DNA from: Flavobacteriaceae bacterium
GTDB taxonomy: Bacteria > Bacteroidota > Bacteroidia > Flavobacteriales > Flavobacteriaceae
Assembly (NCBI GenBank): GCA_030590765.1
Contig: JAUVCP010000175.1
Coordinates: 1 to 5,550, forward strand
DNA length: 5,550 nt
Direction of reading: 5' to 3'
Shown here one piece after another: positions 1 through 5,550 of this stretch. The first letter of the stretch is position 1. The number at the start of each line of letters is the position of its first letter. The translations under genes and the position numbers were made by a program. Under the pieces are notes generated by a model. It saw nothing but the letters and a program-made list of their open reading frames with translations. It searched no databases and had not been told where the DNA came from.

Positions 1-432
1 ATCCCCATAAGGGATAGTGTAAGTAACTTGGTTTCCATCCGTAAATGTAGTATGAACTATTGGTTCAAGACTCCCATTTCCTCCACCTGGATGTGGCCTT
101 GTGTCTGGAAGTTCCCTCTCCACCCATATTTGAATATTTCCTTCTTCGGGTGTAAATCCATATTCTGAATAAATTGTAATAAACATATTACTGCCATCGT
201 TACTTATAATAACATGTCCTGCATCAATATGTTGACCAGCCCACAGACAAACCTGTTTTATACCACATAAATCATCAGGAGGATCAGTAGATTCAGTAAA
301 TAGATATGATTCATTTACTGCTTCAAAAGTGATAGCTTCAGGATCAGTCGGATCCAATTGACTTTGTTCACACGAATAAAAGGATAGGGTAAAAATTAAA
401 ACGGCACTAAATAATAGTGTAATCTTTTTCAT
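1..432 (-). CDS. Secreted lipoprotein, N-terminal 144 residues (3' end beyond window)
   Basis: An open frame runs without a stop from an ATG at 432 to the left edge. The protein opens with a lipoprotein signal: two lysines, a hydrophobic stretch (about residues 5-19) and the lipobox-like FYSC with the acceptor Cys at 21. It should be exported, lipid-anchored and exposed in the periplasm or on the outer membrane. After a short acidic linker come two cysteines (56 and 62). Next is a segment beginning LWAGQHIDAGHVIISNDGSN (63-82) followed by FITIYSEYGF. I recognise this 'AGQ..DAG.V.V.NDG.NL.VTY' pattern from repeated beta-rich modules in secreted Bacteroidota proteins, but know of no established biochemical role. 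A glycine-rich turn (117-120) and a TDGNQVTYTIPYGD stretch follow, which fits the same module. The start follows from the signal peptide; no Shine-Dalgarno is visible. It lies 116 bases downstream of the porin gene, behind a probable terminator, so is likely transcribed separately. Full length and function are unknown. Confidence 0.85.
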   Translation of the reverse strand, partial: MKKITLLFSAVLIFTLSFYSCEQSQLDPTDPEAITFEAVNESYLFTESTDPPDDLCGIKQVCLWAGQHIDAGHVIISNDGSNMFITIYSEYGFTPEEGNIQIWVERELPDTRPHPGGGNGSLEPIVHTTFTDGNQVTYTIPYGD

Positions 433-470
433 AATAAGGGGATTTAAAAATTAATAATCTATAAATGTAC

Positions 471-503
471 AAAAAAAAGTATTTCAAAACTTATAAAATA
501 CTT
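471..503 (-). terminator. Probable rho-independent terminator after the porin gene
   Basis: Read on the minus strand, AAGTATTT (503-496) and AAATACTT (484-477) are perfect 8-base inverted arms around an 11-base loop. They run straight into a T tract ending at 471. The site lies about 45 bases past the porin stop codon and before the lipoprotein start, where a terminator is expected. The stem has only one G-C pair, so it may be leaky. Confidence 0.55.
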
Positions 504-548
504 AATATTATCATAAACAGCATATCATATTTAAAACTAAAAATAGGA

Positions 549-1988
549 TCAAAATACCCACCATTCGGCTTTTACACCAAAATAATAACCCCAACGCCGA
601 CTTCCTGTAAACTCCAGATATGGAGAATACAGAGATTCCATTGCATAATCATTATATCTTGCCAATGAAGCAACAAACCTTAAATGTGGCCGGACCCAGG
701 TATCCCTCGCGCCTGTTGGGACATATACCGGTGCAACACTGAATTTAAGCATACTAGCCATGGGTTCTTCACCATCTTTTCTTTGTGAATAATGAATTTC
801 ACCCAAAAGGTGAAAGTAATCATTGATATAAAATTCATTACGCGCACCAATGGTAAAGTCAGTCTTTCTATTATACACTTCCCTGCCAAAATAAGTTTTT
901 GATCTATGATTTGTATCAGCGGCTCCTTTGCTGTTTGTTAAAATCACATAAGCGTTAAGCGTATATCTGTCGGAAAAATTCAAAACCACATGATTGACCA
1001 AAGTCAAAGAATAAGCACCTTTAAAACTTAAAGAAATCGTATCTGGTGCTCCATAGGTAGCCCATGTTTTAGAAATACCACCATCCCCACCATTTGCGAT
1101 ACCTCTACCATATCTTAAAGTAAAATCATTAAATGAACCAGGAAGCAATTTCTTGATATTATGTTGATATCTGGCACCAAGAACCCAACCATGATCTGAA
1201 GGAAAATTTACTGTTTGCTCAATAGAATCTATTTCAACCTCCTGATCAGCATCTGCCATTCTATGGATTTCACCCAAAGCTGTAATACTATTATTTTCAT
1301 TGATCTCAAAATCCTGTTCTGCAAGCAATACGGTTCTTTGTCGCATTGCGGTACTAGGTGTTCCTGTTTTAATATTTAAATAAAAATAGGGTGGTACGGT
1401 TGCTGTAGTATCTGTAGATGCAACAAAAATAGCTGCCAGTCGTGTTTTTTTAAATTCAATTCCAAAACCTTGTCCACTGTGGTCATTGAAGAAAAAATGG
1501 TCGGCAATATGAACATCCGGACCTCTATATAATCTGGCACCTACCCAGATGCTCAAGTCCTTTCCCATAATATTACGAGCTTCTACAAAAAGTTCCGGAA
1601 CAGCAAAAGTTAAGCCTCCCAAACTGGTAGATGTACTGTTTCCAATGCTCGCCAGACTATTGGAATAGAAAGCAAACCTTGCCTGCGCAAATATCTCGGT
1701 ACTATCTCCGTTTTTTGGGTGGAAATGAAAAGCCGGAGCTAACTCCAGATAATCTTGCTCTTCTAACCTACCTCCAATACTACCCATATTATTGAGATTC
1801 AATCTCCTCCCTATGGATCCTCCATTTTCATAGGACCAATCTACTCCTACCCTTCCATAAGATCCCAGAGATACATTTTTATTACTTACATTTTGATAGG
1901 ATATTTGTGCATTTATAGAAGAAAGAAATAATAAAAAAGATAAAAATAGAATTGCCTTATATCTTAAAGAATAGAATTGAAAGTTCAT
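549..1988 (-). CDS. LamB/maltoporin-family outer-membrane carbohydrate porin
   Basis: A 479-residue outer-membrane beta-barrel protein, expected to form a trimeric channel letting sugars diffuse into the periplasm. The signal peptide covers residues 1-27 (hydrophobic core KAILFLSFLLFLSS, cleavage likely at INA|Q). Family signs run in order. GSYGRVGVDWS (42-52) matches the first strand of E. coli LamB. GSIGGRLEEQDYLEL (69-83) matches the RLGNECETYAEL region. WVGARLYRGPDVHIADHFFF (148-167), followed by NDHSGQGFGIE, is the counterpart of LamB's [20 protein letters not shown] segment. TWVRPHLRFVASLARYND (430-447) aligns with LamB's IWSRPAIRVFATYAKWDE. The C-terminus is rich in aromatic residues and ends in Phe, as expected for a final barrel strand. 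Mature length is slightly above E. coli LamB (about 421). I chose the ATG at 1988 because an in-frame TTG at 2021 would fall inside the promoter and add 11 residues before the signal peptide. The sugar carried is unknown, and no sugar genes lie alongside. The family call rests on remembered motif similarity. Confidence 0.88.
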   Translation of the reverse strand: MNFQFYSLRYKAILFLSFLLFLSSINAQISYQNVSNKNVSLGSYGRVGVDWSYENGGSIGRRLNLNNMGSIGGRLEEQDYLELAPAFHFHPKNGDSTEIFAQARFAFYSNSLASIGNSTSTSLGGLTFAVPELFVEARNIMGKDLSIWVGARLYRGPDVHIADHFFFNDHSGQGFGIEFKKTRLAAIFVASTDTTATVPPYFYLNIKTGTPSTAMRQRTVLLAEQDFEINENNSITALGEIHRMADADQEVEIDSIEQTVNFPSDHGWVLGARYQHNIKKLLPGSFNDFTLRYGRGIANGGDGGISKTWATYGAPDTISLSFKGAYSLTLVNHVVLNFSDRYTLNAYVILTNSKGAADTNHRSKTYFGREVYNRKTDFTIGARNEFYINDYFHLLGEIHYSQRKDGEEPMASMLKFSVAPVYVPTGARDTWVRPHLRFVASLARYNDYAMESLYSPYLEFTGSRRWGYYFGVKAEWWVF

Positions 1989-1998
1989 ACTTGGTTTG

Positions 1999-2013
1999 TT
2001 GGTTGTTAACCAA
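1999..2013. repeat. Inverted repeat over the porin transcription start (possible operator)
   Basis: TTGGTT and AACCAA form perfect 6-base arms around a 3-base spacer. A further direct copy of TTGGTT lies at 1991-1996, eight bases from the first. The repeat overlaps the last three bases of the predicted -7 element and covers the expected start of transcription. That position suits a repressor site or a small 5' hairpin in the transcript. No regulator gene lies nearby, and a repeat this short can occur by chance. Confidence 0.35.
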
Positions 2014-2041
2014 AAATACAAATAAAGCAGCAGATTTACAA
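2011..2041 (-). promoter_or_regulatory. Bacteroidota-type promoter for the porin gene
   Basis: On the minus strand, TTG (2041-2039) is followed by 20 bases and then TATTTTTG (2018-2011). This matches the Bacteroidota housekeeping promoter (TTG-type -33 element, about 19-21 bases, TAnnTTTG) at every defined position. Transcription would start a few bases past 2011, giving a leader of roughly 15-20 bases to the ATG at 1988. The spacing supports that ATG over the upstream in-frame TTG. Confidence 0.65.
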
Positions 2042-2117
2042 TAAACTAACAACGAAAACAGTCAGCTACCAATTGATTATAAAACTCAAAATTGAAGTTC
2101 TAAACAAATAATTATGC

Positions 2118-2840
2118 TTAATCCAACATCAATTCTTCTAAAAAAGGGTCAAGTGTTTTAAACATCCATAAATGTCCTTTTGCATTTGGATGCAAATAGT
2201 CTGGCATTAGGGTTTTATCAATTTCACCTGTCTCATCTAAAAATATTTCACCAATATCTTTATAGTATAAATTCTTATCTTTTGCGGGGAATTCTGACAG
2301 AAACTTATTGGTTTCTTTATTGATGTTATCACGGTAATTTGCTTTATAACCATAAGGGAAAATTCCAAGTAGGAGTATTTTAGTCTCAGGAAATTTTTTT
2401 CTGATAATTCGTGTGATTTTCCAAATAGCCTCTTGTAATTCCTTAGGTTGGGTAATGGTTAAAAAATGATTACCATCGGTATTATTAGTACCTATCAACA
2501 ATAAAATAACTTTTGGTTTTGATTGATCCAGTTCTCCATTTTCTATCCGCCAGATTAAGTTTTCAGTCCTATCTCCACTAAACCCTAAATTCAATGCTCT
2601 ATATTTATGAAGATATTCTCTCCAAACTTCATTTCTGTCAGAATAATCCAGTGTATGTAAAATAGAATTACCCAACAAAACTAATTGAGGGTTGATCATT
2701 GGAGCTTTTATTTTTTCTTCATGACGTTCTTGCCACCATTCAATATGTAGCCTATCCGTAGGTGTAAGAGCCGAATTTTGATCTTGAGAGTAGGTGTTGA
2801 CAGTAACTAAAATCAGCAATAAGTGAAAAATGTATTTCAT
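2118..2840 (-). CDS. Exported SGNH/GDSL hydrolase, PAF-acetylhydrolase Ib-like
   Basis: A 240-residue protein with a signal peptide (residues 1 to about 18, MKYIFHLLLILVTVNTYS), so a periplasmic or secreted esterase or deacetylase. The SGNH blocks are in order. Block I is LVLLGNSILHTL (53-64) with the nucleophile Ser59. Block II is ALNLGFSGDRTENLIWRIEN (82-101), giving the oxyanion-hole Gly. Block III is IGTNN (116-120) with Asn119. Block V is PDYLHPNAKGH (213-223) with Asp214 and His217 in the DxxH spacing. The run GELDQSKPKVILLLIGTNN (102-120) closely resembles mammalian PAF-acetylhydrolase Ib catalytic subunits and bacterial relatives that act on acetylated substrates. The odd point is GNSI for the usual GDSI at block I, although Ser, Gly, Asn, Asp and His are all kept. 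The start is set by the signal peptide; no Shine-Dalgarno is seen. It lies 113 bases after ilvA and 129 bases before the porin gene. The substrate cannot be read from the sequence; O-acetyl groups on glycans are a reasonable guess. Confidence 0.88.
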   Translation of the reverse strand: MKYIFHLLLILVTVNTYSQDQNSALTPTDRLHIEWWQERHEEKIKAPMINPQLVLLGNSILHTLDYSDRNEVWREYLHKYRALNLGFSGDRTENLIWRIENGELDQSKPKVILLLIGTNNTDGNHFLTITQPKELQEAIWKITRIIRKKFPETKILLLGIFPYGYKANYRDNINKETNKFLSEFPAKDKNLYYKDIGEIFLDETGEIDKTLMPDYLHPNAKGHLWMFKTLDPFLEELMLD

Positions 2841-2915
2841 TTCAGGTAAATCTTCAAAAGTTCTTAATTAGTTGAGTAAATATATCATTTTCATAAAGAT
2901 TCCCTAACAATATTA

Positions 2916-2944
2916 AGGCAATAAATTACATTTTCTGATCGCCT
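2916..2944 (-). terminator. Weak stem-loop after ilvA, possible terminator
   Basis: On the minus strand, AGGCGAT (2944-2938) can pair with ATTGCCT (2922-2916), with one G-U pair. An inner AAAT/ATTT stem is possible around GTA. It begins 10 bases past the ilvA stop codon. What follows is AT-rich but not a clean T tract, so it could equally be an RNA 3' end structure or chance. Confidence 0.25.
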
Positions 2945-2953
2945 CACACAAAC

Positions 2954-4213
2954 CTAAATTAGAAATTGAAACAACTGCGGATTGTCATTCAAATATTCGC
3001 CAAGAAAACCTAACCTTTCCATTCGCTCTATCAAGGGTTTAAAATCTGCTTTATTTTTTAACTCAATCCCTACTATAGCAGAACCTTGTGTACGGCTGCT
3101 TTTTTTTGTGTATTCAAAAAAAGCAATATCATCATTTTCGCCTAAAACATTAACAACAAACTCCTTTAATGCGCCTGCCCTTTGCGGAAACGGGACTATA
3201 AAATAGTGCTTTAATCCTTCAAAAAGTAATGACCTTTCTTTGATCTCTTCCATACGGGTTATATCATTATTTCCTCCACTTATGATACAAACCACATTCT
3301 TCCCCTTGATTTTCTTTTTATAATAGTCTAAAGCTGAAACGGACAAAGCTCCGGCTGGCTCAACTACAATCGCTTTTTCATTGTACAATTTTAATAATGT
3401 TGAGCATACTTTTCCTTCCGGAACTGTTATCACATCATCAATATAATTCTTGCAAATATCAAACGTAAGATCACCCATTCTTTTTACTGCTGCCCCATCT
3501 ACAAATTTATCAATGGTCTTTAACTCTGTATTAGTTCCATTTTTAATCGAAACTTTTAAAGAAGGAGCCCCTTCGGGTTCAACCCCAATAATTTTAGTTT
3601 TCGGGCTTAGTTCTTTAAAAACGCTTATAACTCCAGAAACCAGACCACCTCCACCAACAGGAACAAAAATATAATCAATCTTTTCTTTTGCATCTTCCAG
3701 CAATTCCATTGCTAAAGTTCCCTGACCTGCAATGATTTTTTTATCATTAAATGGATGTACAAATGCAATTTTATTCTTTTCCGAAAAATTTTTGGCAATG
3801 GCAAAGCTCTCATCAAAAGTATCTCCAAACAATTTAACCTCCACATTGTCTTTACCAAACATTTCTACCTGTCGTATTTTTTGCATTGGTGTAGTGATAG
3901 GCATAAATATAACTCCCGAAATATTTAAAAAATGACAGGCCTGAGCAACTCCCTGGGCATGATTCCCTGCACTCGCACAAACTACACTTTTAACATGTTC
4001 ATCAACCACGAGACCTTTTATTTTATTATATGCACCCCGTATTTTATAAGAACGTACTCTTTGAAGATCTTCTCTTTTAAAGAATATATTTGCCTGATAA
4101 TTTTCAGAAAAATTCAACATTTTTATCAATGGAGTATGTTTTACCAACTCTTTGATATTTTGTTGTGCTCTTTCAATTTCTCCTAATGAAATTTTATTAT
4201 TTGATGTGTTCAT
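2954..4213 (-). CDS. ilvA: Threonine ammonia-lyase (threonine dehydratase), biosynthetic
   Basis: A cytoplasmic PLP enzyme that deaminates L-threonine to 2-oxobutanoate, the committed step to isoleucine. From the ATG at 4213 it has 419 residues, the length of the single-ACT biosynthetic form and about 95 shorter than the two-domain E. coli IlvA. The catalytic domain (about 1-325) has the PLP lysine Lys57 in SYKIRGA, the substrate loop SAGNHAQG (81-88), the phosphate-binding glycine loop VGGGGLVSG (186-194) and SGGNND (312-317) near the pyridine nitrogen. The C-terminal part (about 333-419; HYFIVPFPQRAGALKEFV ... GFLGEYLNDNPQLFQFLI) is the ACT-like domain expected to give isoleucine feedback control and to tell it from catabolic TdcB and serine dehydratases. 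An in-frame TTG at 4228 would add only five residues; ATG is preferred. It follows ilvC by 95 bases with a terminator hairpin between them. An AGG three bases before the ATG is too close to be a good ribosome site. Confidence 0.95.
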   Translation of the reverse strand: MNTSNNKISLGEIERAQQNIKELVKHTPLIKMLNFSENYQANIFFKREDLQRVRSYKIRGAYNKIKGLVVDEHVKSVVCASAGNHAQGVAQACHFLNISGVIFMPITTPMQKIRQVEMFGKDNVEVKLFGDTFDESFAIAKNFSEKNKIAFVHPFNDKKIIAGQGTLAMELLEDAKEKIDYIFVPVGGGGLVSGVISVFKELSPKTKIIGVEPEGAPSLKVSIKNGTNTELKTIDKFVDGAAVKRMGDLTFDICKNYIDDVITVPEGKVCSTLLKLYNEKAIVVEPAGALSVSALDYYKKKIKGKNVVCIISGGNNDITRMEEIKERSLLFEGLKHYFIVPFPQRAGALKEFVVNVLGENDDIAFFEYTKKSSRTQGSAIVGIELKNKADFKPLIERMERLGFLGEYLNDNPQLFQFLI

Positions 4214-4240
4214 AGACCTGTAAATCAATTTTATAAATAT

Positions 4241-4280
4241 AATAAAAAAACCACCGAATTCTTTAAAAGAAATCGATGGT
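4241..4280 (-). terminator. Intrinsic terminator between ilvC and ilvA
   Basis: On the minus strand, ACCATCGA (4280-4273) pairs with TCGGTGGT (4257-4250) over eight pairs, one of them T-G. After a T-T mismatch the stem continues with TTCTT/AAGAA around a 3-base loop. Seven T follow directly (4250-4244). It lies 28 bases past the ilvC stop and 27 bases before the ilvA ATG. There is no T run on the other side, so it acts only in the direction of the genes. It should stop or reduce ilvC transcripts before ilvA. ilvA would then need read-through or its own start; the best -7-like match nearby (TATATTTA, 4241-4234) has no -33 partner. Confidence 0.8.
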
Positions 4281-4308
4281 AGAATTCAAATAAAACTAAT
4301 GTTCTAAA

Positions 4309-5550
4309 TTATACAACCTTTATCATAGCTGTCATTGCTTCTCGTAATTCATCTCCAACGATCTCAACCGGATGAAAACGAATTTGCTCATTCACAGCGA
4401 TCAACTCCTGATTATCAACACCATTGTCTTGTCCTTCTCCAAATTTTTTCCCAATTACATTGGAATCAATTTTCTTCATAAAATCACCCAATAATGGTTT
4501 ACAAGCATGATCAAATAAATAACAACCATATTCTGCTGTATCAGAAATTGTAGCATTCATTTCATATAATTTTTTACGAGCAATTGTATTTGCGATCAAA
4601 GGTGTTTCGTGCAAAGATTCGTAATAAGCAGACTCTTCAATAATTCCTGCTTCGGTCATAGTTTCAAATGCCAGTTCAACCCCTGATTTTACAAAAGCAA
4701 CCATCAATACTCCATTATCAAAATATTCCTGTTCAGGAATCTCTTCATCCATTGCTTTTGTTTTTTCAAAAGCAGTTTCACCGGTTGCAGCTCTCCAGGT
4801 TAAAAGATCTTTATCGTCATTAGCCCAGTCTTTCATCATATTTGTTGAAAATTCACCAGAAATAATATCATCCATATGTTTGTGAAACAAAGGACGCATG
4901 ATCCCTTTTAATTCTTCAGCCAAACTATTTGCTTTAATTTTTGCAGGATTTGACAAACGATCCATCATGTTGGTAACACCACCATGCTTTAAAGCTTCTG
5001 TAATGGTTTCCCAGCCATACTGAATTAATTTTGCTGCATAAGCAGGTTCTATTCCTTTTTCTACCATCTTGTCAAAACTTAAAATAGATCCTGTTTGCAA
5101 AACACCACATAAAATGGTTTGTTCACCCATAAGATCTGATTTTACTTCGGCCACAAAAGAAGATTCTAAAACACCTGCTTTATCACCACCAGATGCAACG
5201 GCATAAGCCTTTGCCTGTTCTAATCCTTTTCCTTCCGGATCATTTTCAGGATGCACTGCAATTAAAGTTGGAACACCAAATCCGCGTTTATATTCTTCTC
5301 TTACTTCAGACCCAGGTGATTTTGGTGCTACCATGATCACAGTAATATCCTTACGAACCTGCATTCCCTCTTCAACAATATTGAAACCATGAGAATAGGC
5401 TAATGTTGAGCCTTGCTTCATGTGAGGCATAACCGCGGTAACAGCTGAAGTATGTTGCTTATCAGGCGTTAAATTTAATACTAAATCAGCTTGTGGAATT
5501 AACTCGTCGTAAGTTCCCACAGTAAAGCCATTTTCCGTAGCCCACTGCCA
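4309..5550 (-). CDS. ilvC: Ketol-acid reductoisomerase, class II (N-terminus beyond window)
   Basis: The C-terminal 413 residues of acetohydroxy acid isomeroreductase. This enzyme converts 2-acetolactate and 2-aceto-2-hydroxybutanoate to dihydroxy acids for valine, leucine and isoleucine, using NADPH and Mg2+. The frame is open to the right edge ([17 protein letters not shown]); the GTG at 5520 is an internal Val. Compared from memory with E. coli IlvC (491 residues), it aligns from about residue 79 to the end without net gaps, so some 78 residues with the nucleotide-binding GxGxxG lie outside. E. coli catalytic positions are all kept: His132 (YSHGFN), Lys155 (VAPKSPG), Asp217 and Glu221 (KSDLMGEQ), Glu389 and Glu393 (YYESLHE), Ser414 (TISDTAE). 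Two knotted C-terminal helical domains make this the long class II form, unlike the roughly 340-residue class I form of many bacteria. It is followed by a terminator and then ilvA. Flavobacterial ilv clusters usually have ilvD, ilvB and ilvN upstream; that is expectation, not seen here. Confidence 0.97.
   Translation of the reverse strand, partial: WQWATENGFTVGTYDELIPQADLVLNLTPDKQHTSAVTAVMPHMKQGSTLAYSHGFNIVEEGMQVRKDITVIMVAPKSPGSEVREEYKRGFGVPTLIAVHPENDPEGKGLEQAKAYAVASGGDKAGVLESSFVAEVKSDLMGEQTILCGVLQTGSILSFDKMVEKGIEPAYAAKLIQYGWETITEALKHGGVTNMMDRLSNPAKIKANSLAEELKGIMRPLFHKHMDDIISGEFSTNMMKDWANDDKDLLTWRAATGETAFEKTKAMDEEIPEQEYFDNGVLMVAFVKSGVELAFETMTEAGIIEESAYYESLHETPLIANTIARKKLYEMNATISDTAEYGCYLFDHACKPLLGDFMKKIDSNVIGKKFGEGQDNGVDNQELIAVNEQIRFHPVEIVGDELREAMTAMIKVV

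Noticed and set aside
446..489. Possible promoter for the lipoprotein gene (TACATTTA at 469-462 or TAATTTTT at 453-446)
   Set aside because: Each -7-like box has one mismatch, and the only upstream TTG partners are 15-16 bases away, shorter than the usual spacing. In such AT-rich sequence this is not distinguishable from chance.
465..668. Plus-strand open frame of 67 codons spanning the porin 3' end
   Set aside because: It overlaps the porin coding strand and the terminator, is dominated by low-complexity Ile/Lys/Tyr codons from AT-rich sequence, and has no recognisable signal or start context.
680..889. Minus-strand 69-codon frame inside the porin gene
   Set aside because: It lies in another frame of an intact porin gene whose C-terminal motifs continue through this stretch.
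2081..2099. Small hairpin after the hydrolase gene (AACT-T-CA / TGAGTT followed by T)
   Set aside because: Only about six pairs with a bulge and a four-base T run; too unstable to be called a terminator.
2862..2928. Possible promoter for the hydrolase gene (TATATTTA or AACTTTTG boxes)
   Set aside because: Each box has one mismatch, and the best -33 partner is 23 bases from the -7 box. Too weak to call.
2982..4186. Four plus-strand open frames of 67-84 codons and similar short frames
   Set aside because: All lie antisense within ilvA, a clear full-length gene. They show no domain or promoter and are shadows of its codon pattern.
5518..5520. GTG at 5520 as the ilvC start codon
   Set aside because: The frame continues to the window edge with residues matching the IlvC family (ATENGF.VGTY), so this codon is an internal valine.

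Overview
The window is an AT-rich stretch carrying five genes, all on the minus strand. Transcription therefore runs from the right edge to the left edge. The organism is very probably a member of the Bacteroidota, most likely Flavobacteriia. The reasons are the low GC content, the lack of Shine-Dalgarno sequences before the starts, a near-consensus Bacteroidota promoter (TTG, 20 bases, TATTTTTG), signal peptides ending in the 'xAQ' or 'YSQ' style of this phylum, and a lipoprotein with a domain I associate with secreted Bacteroidota proteins. No species can be named from the sequence alone.

Right part (about 2954-5550): branched-chain amino acid biosynthesis. The 3' five-sixths of ilvC (ketol-acid reductoisomerase, long E. 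coli-like class II form) is followed by ilvA (threonine ammonia-lyase with a C-terminal ACT-like regulatory domain). IlvA makes 2-oxobutanoate from threonine. After condensation by acetohydroxyacid synthase, whose genes would be expected just outside the right edge, the product becomes a substrate of IlvC on the way to isoleucine. A good intrinsic terminator hairpin lies between the two genes, so ilvA may be partly uncoupled from the genes upstream of it.

Left part (1-2840): three exported proteins. They are a periplasmic SGNH/GDSL hydrolase related to PAF-acetylhydrolase Ib catalytic subunits, with an unusual GNSI in place of GDSI at its nucleophile; a LamB/maltoporin-family outer-membrane carbohydrate porin with its own well-formed promoter; and the first 144 residues of a lipoprotein that runs off the left edge. 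No sugar transporter, glycoside hydrolase or regulator lies beside the porin, so its substrate cannot be deduced here.

All gaps between genes are short (75 to 129 bases). I found no RNA genes, mobile elements or CRISPR arrays. Nothing here amounts to a new biological system. The points worth a second look are the GNSI substitution, the terminator inside the ilv cluster, and the inverted repeat lying over the porin promoter.
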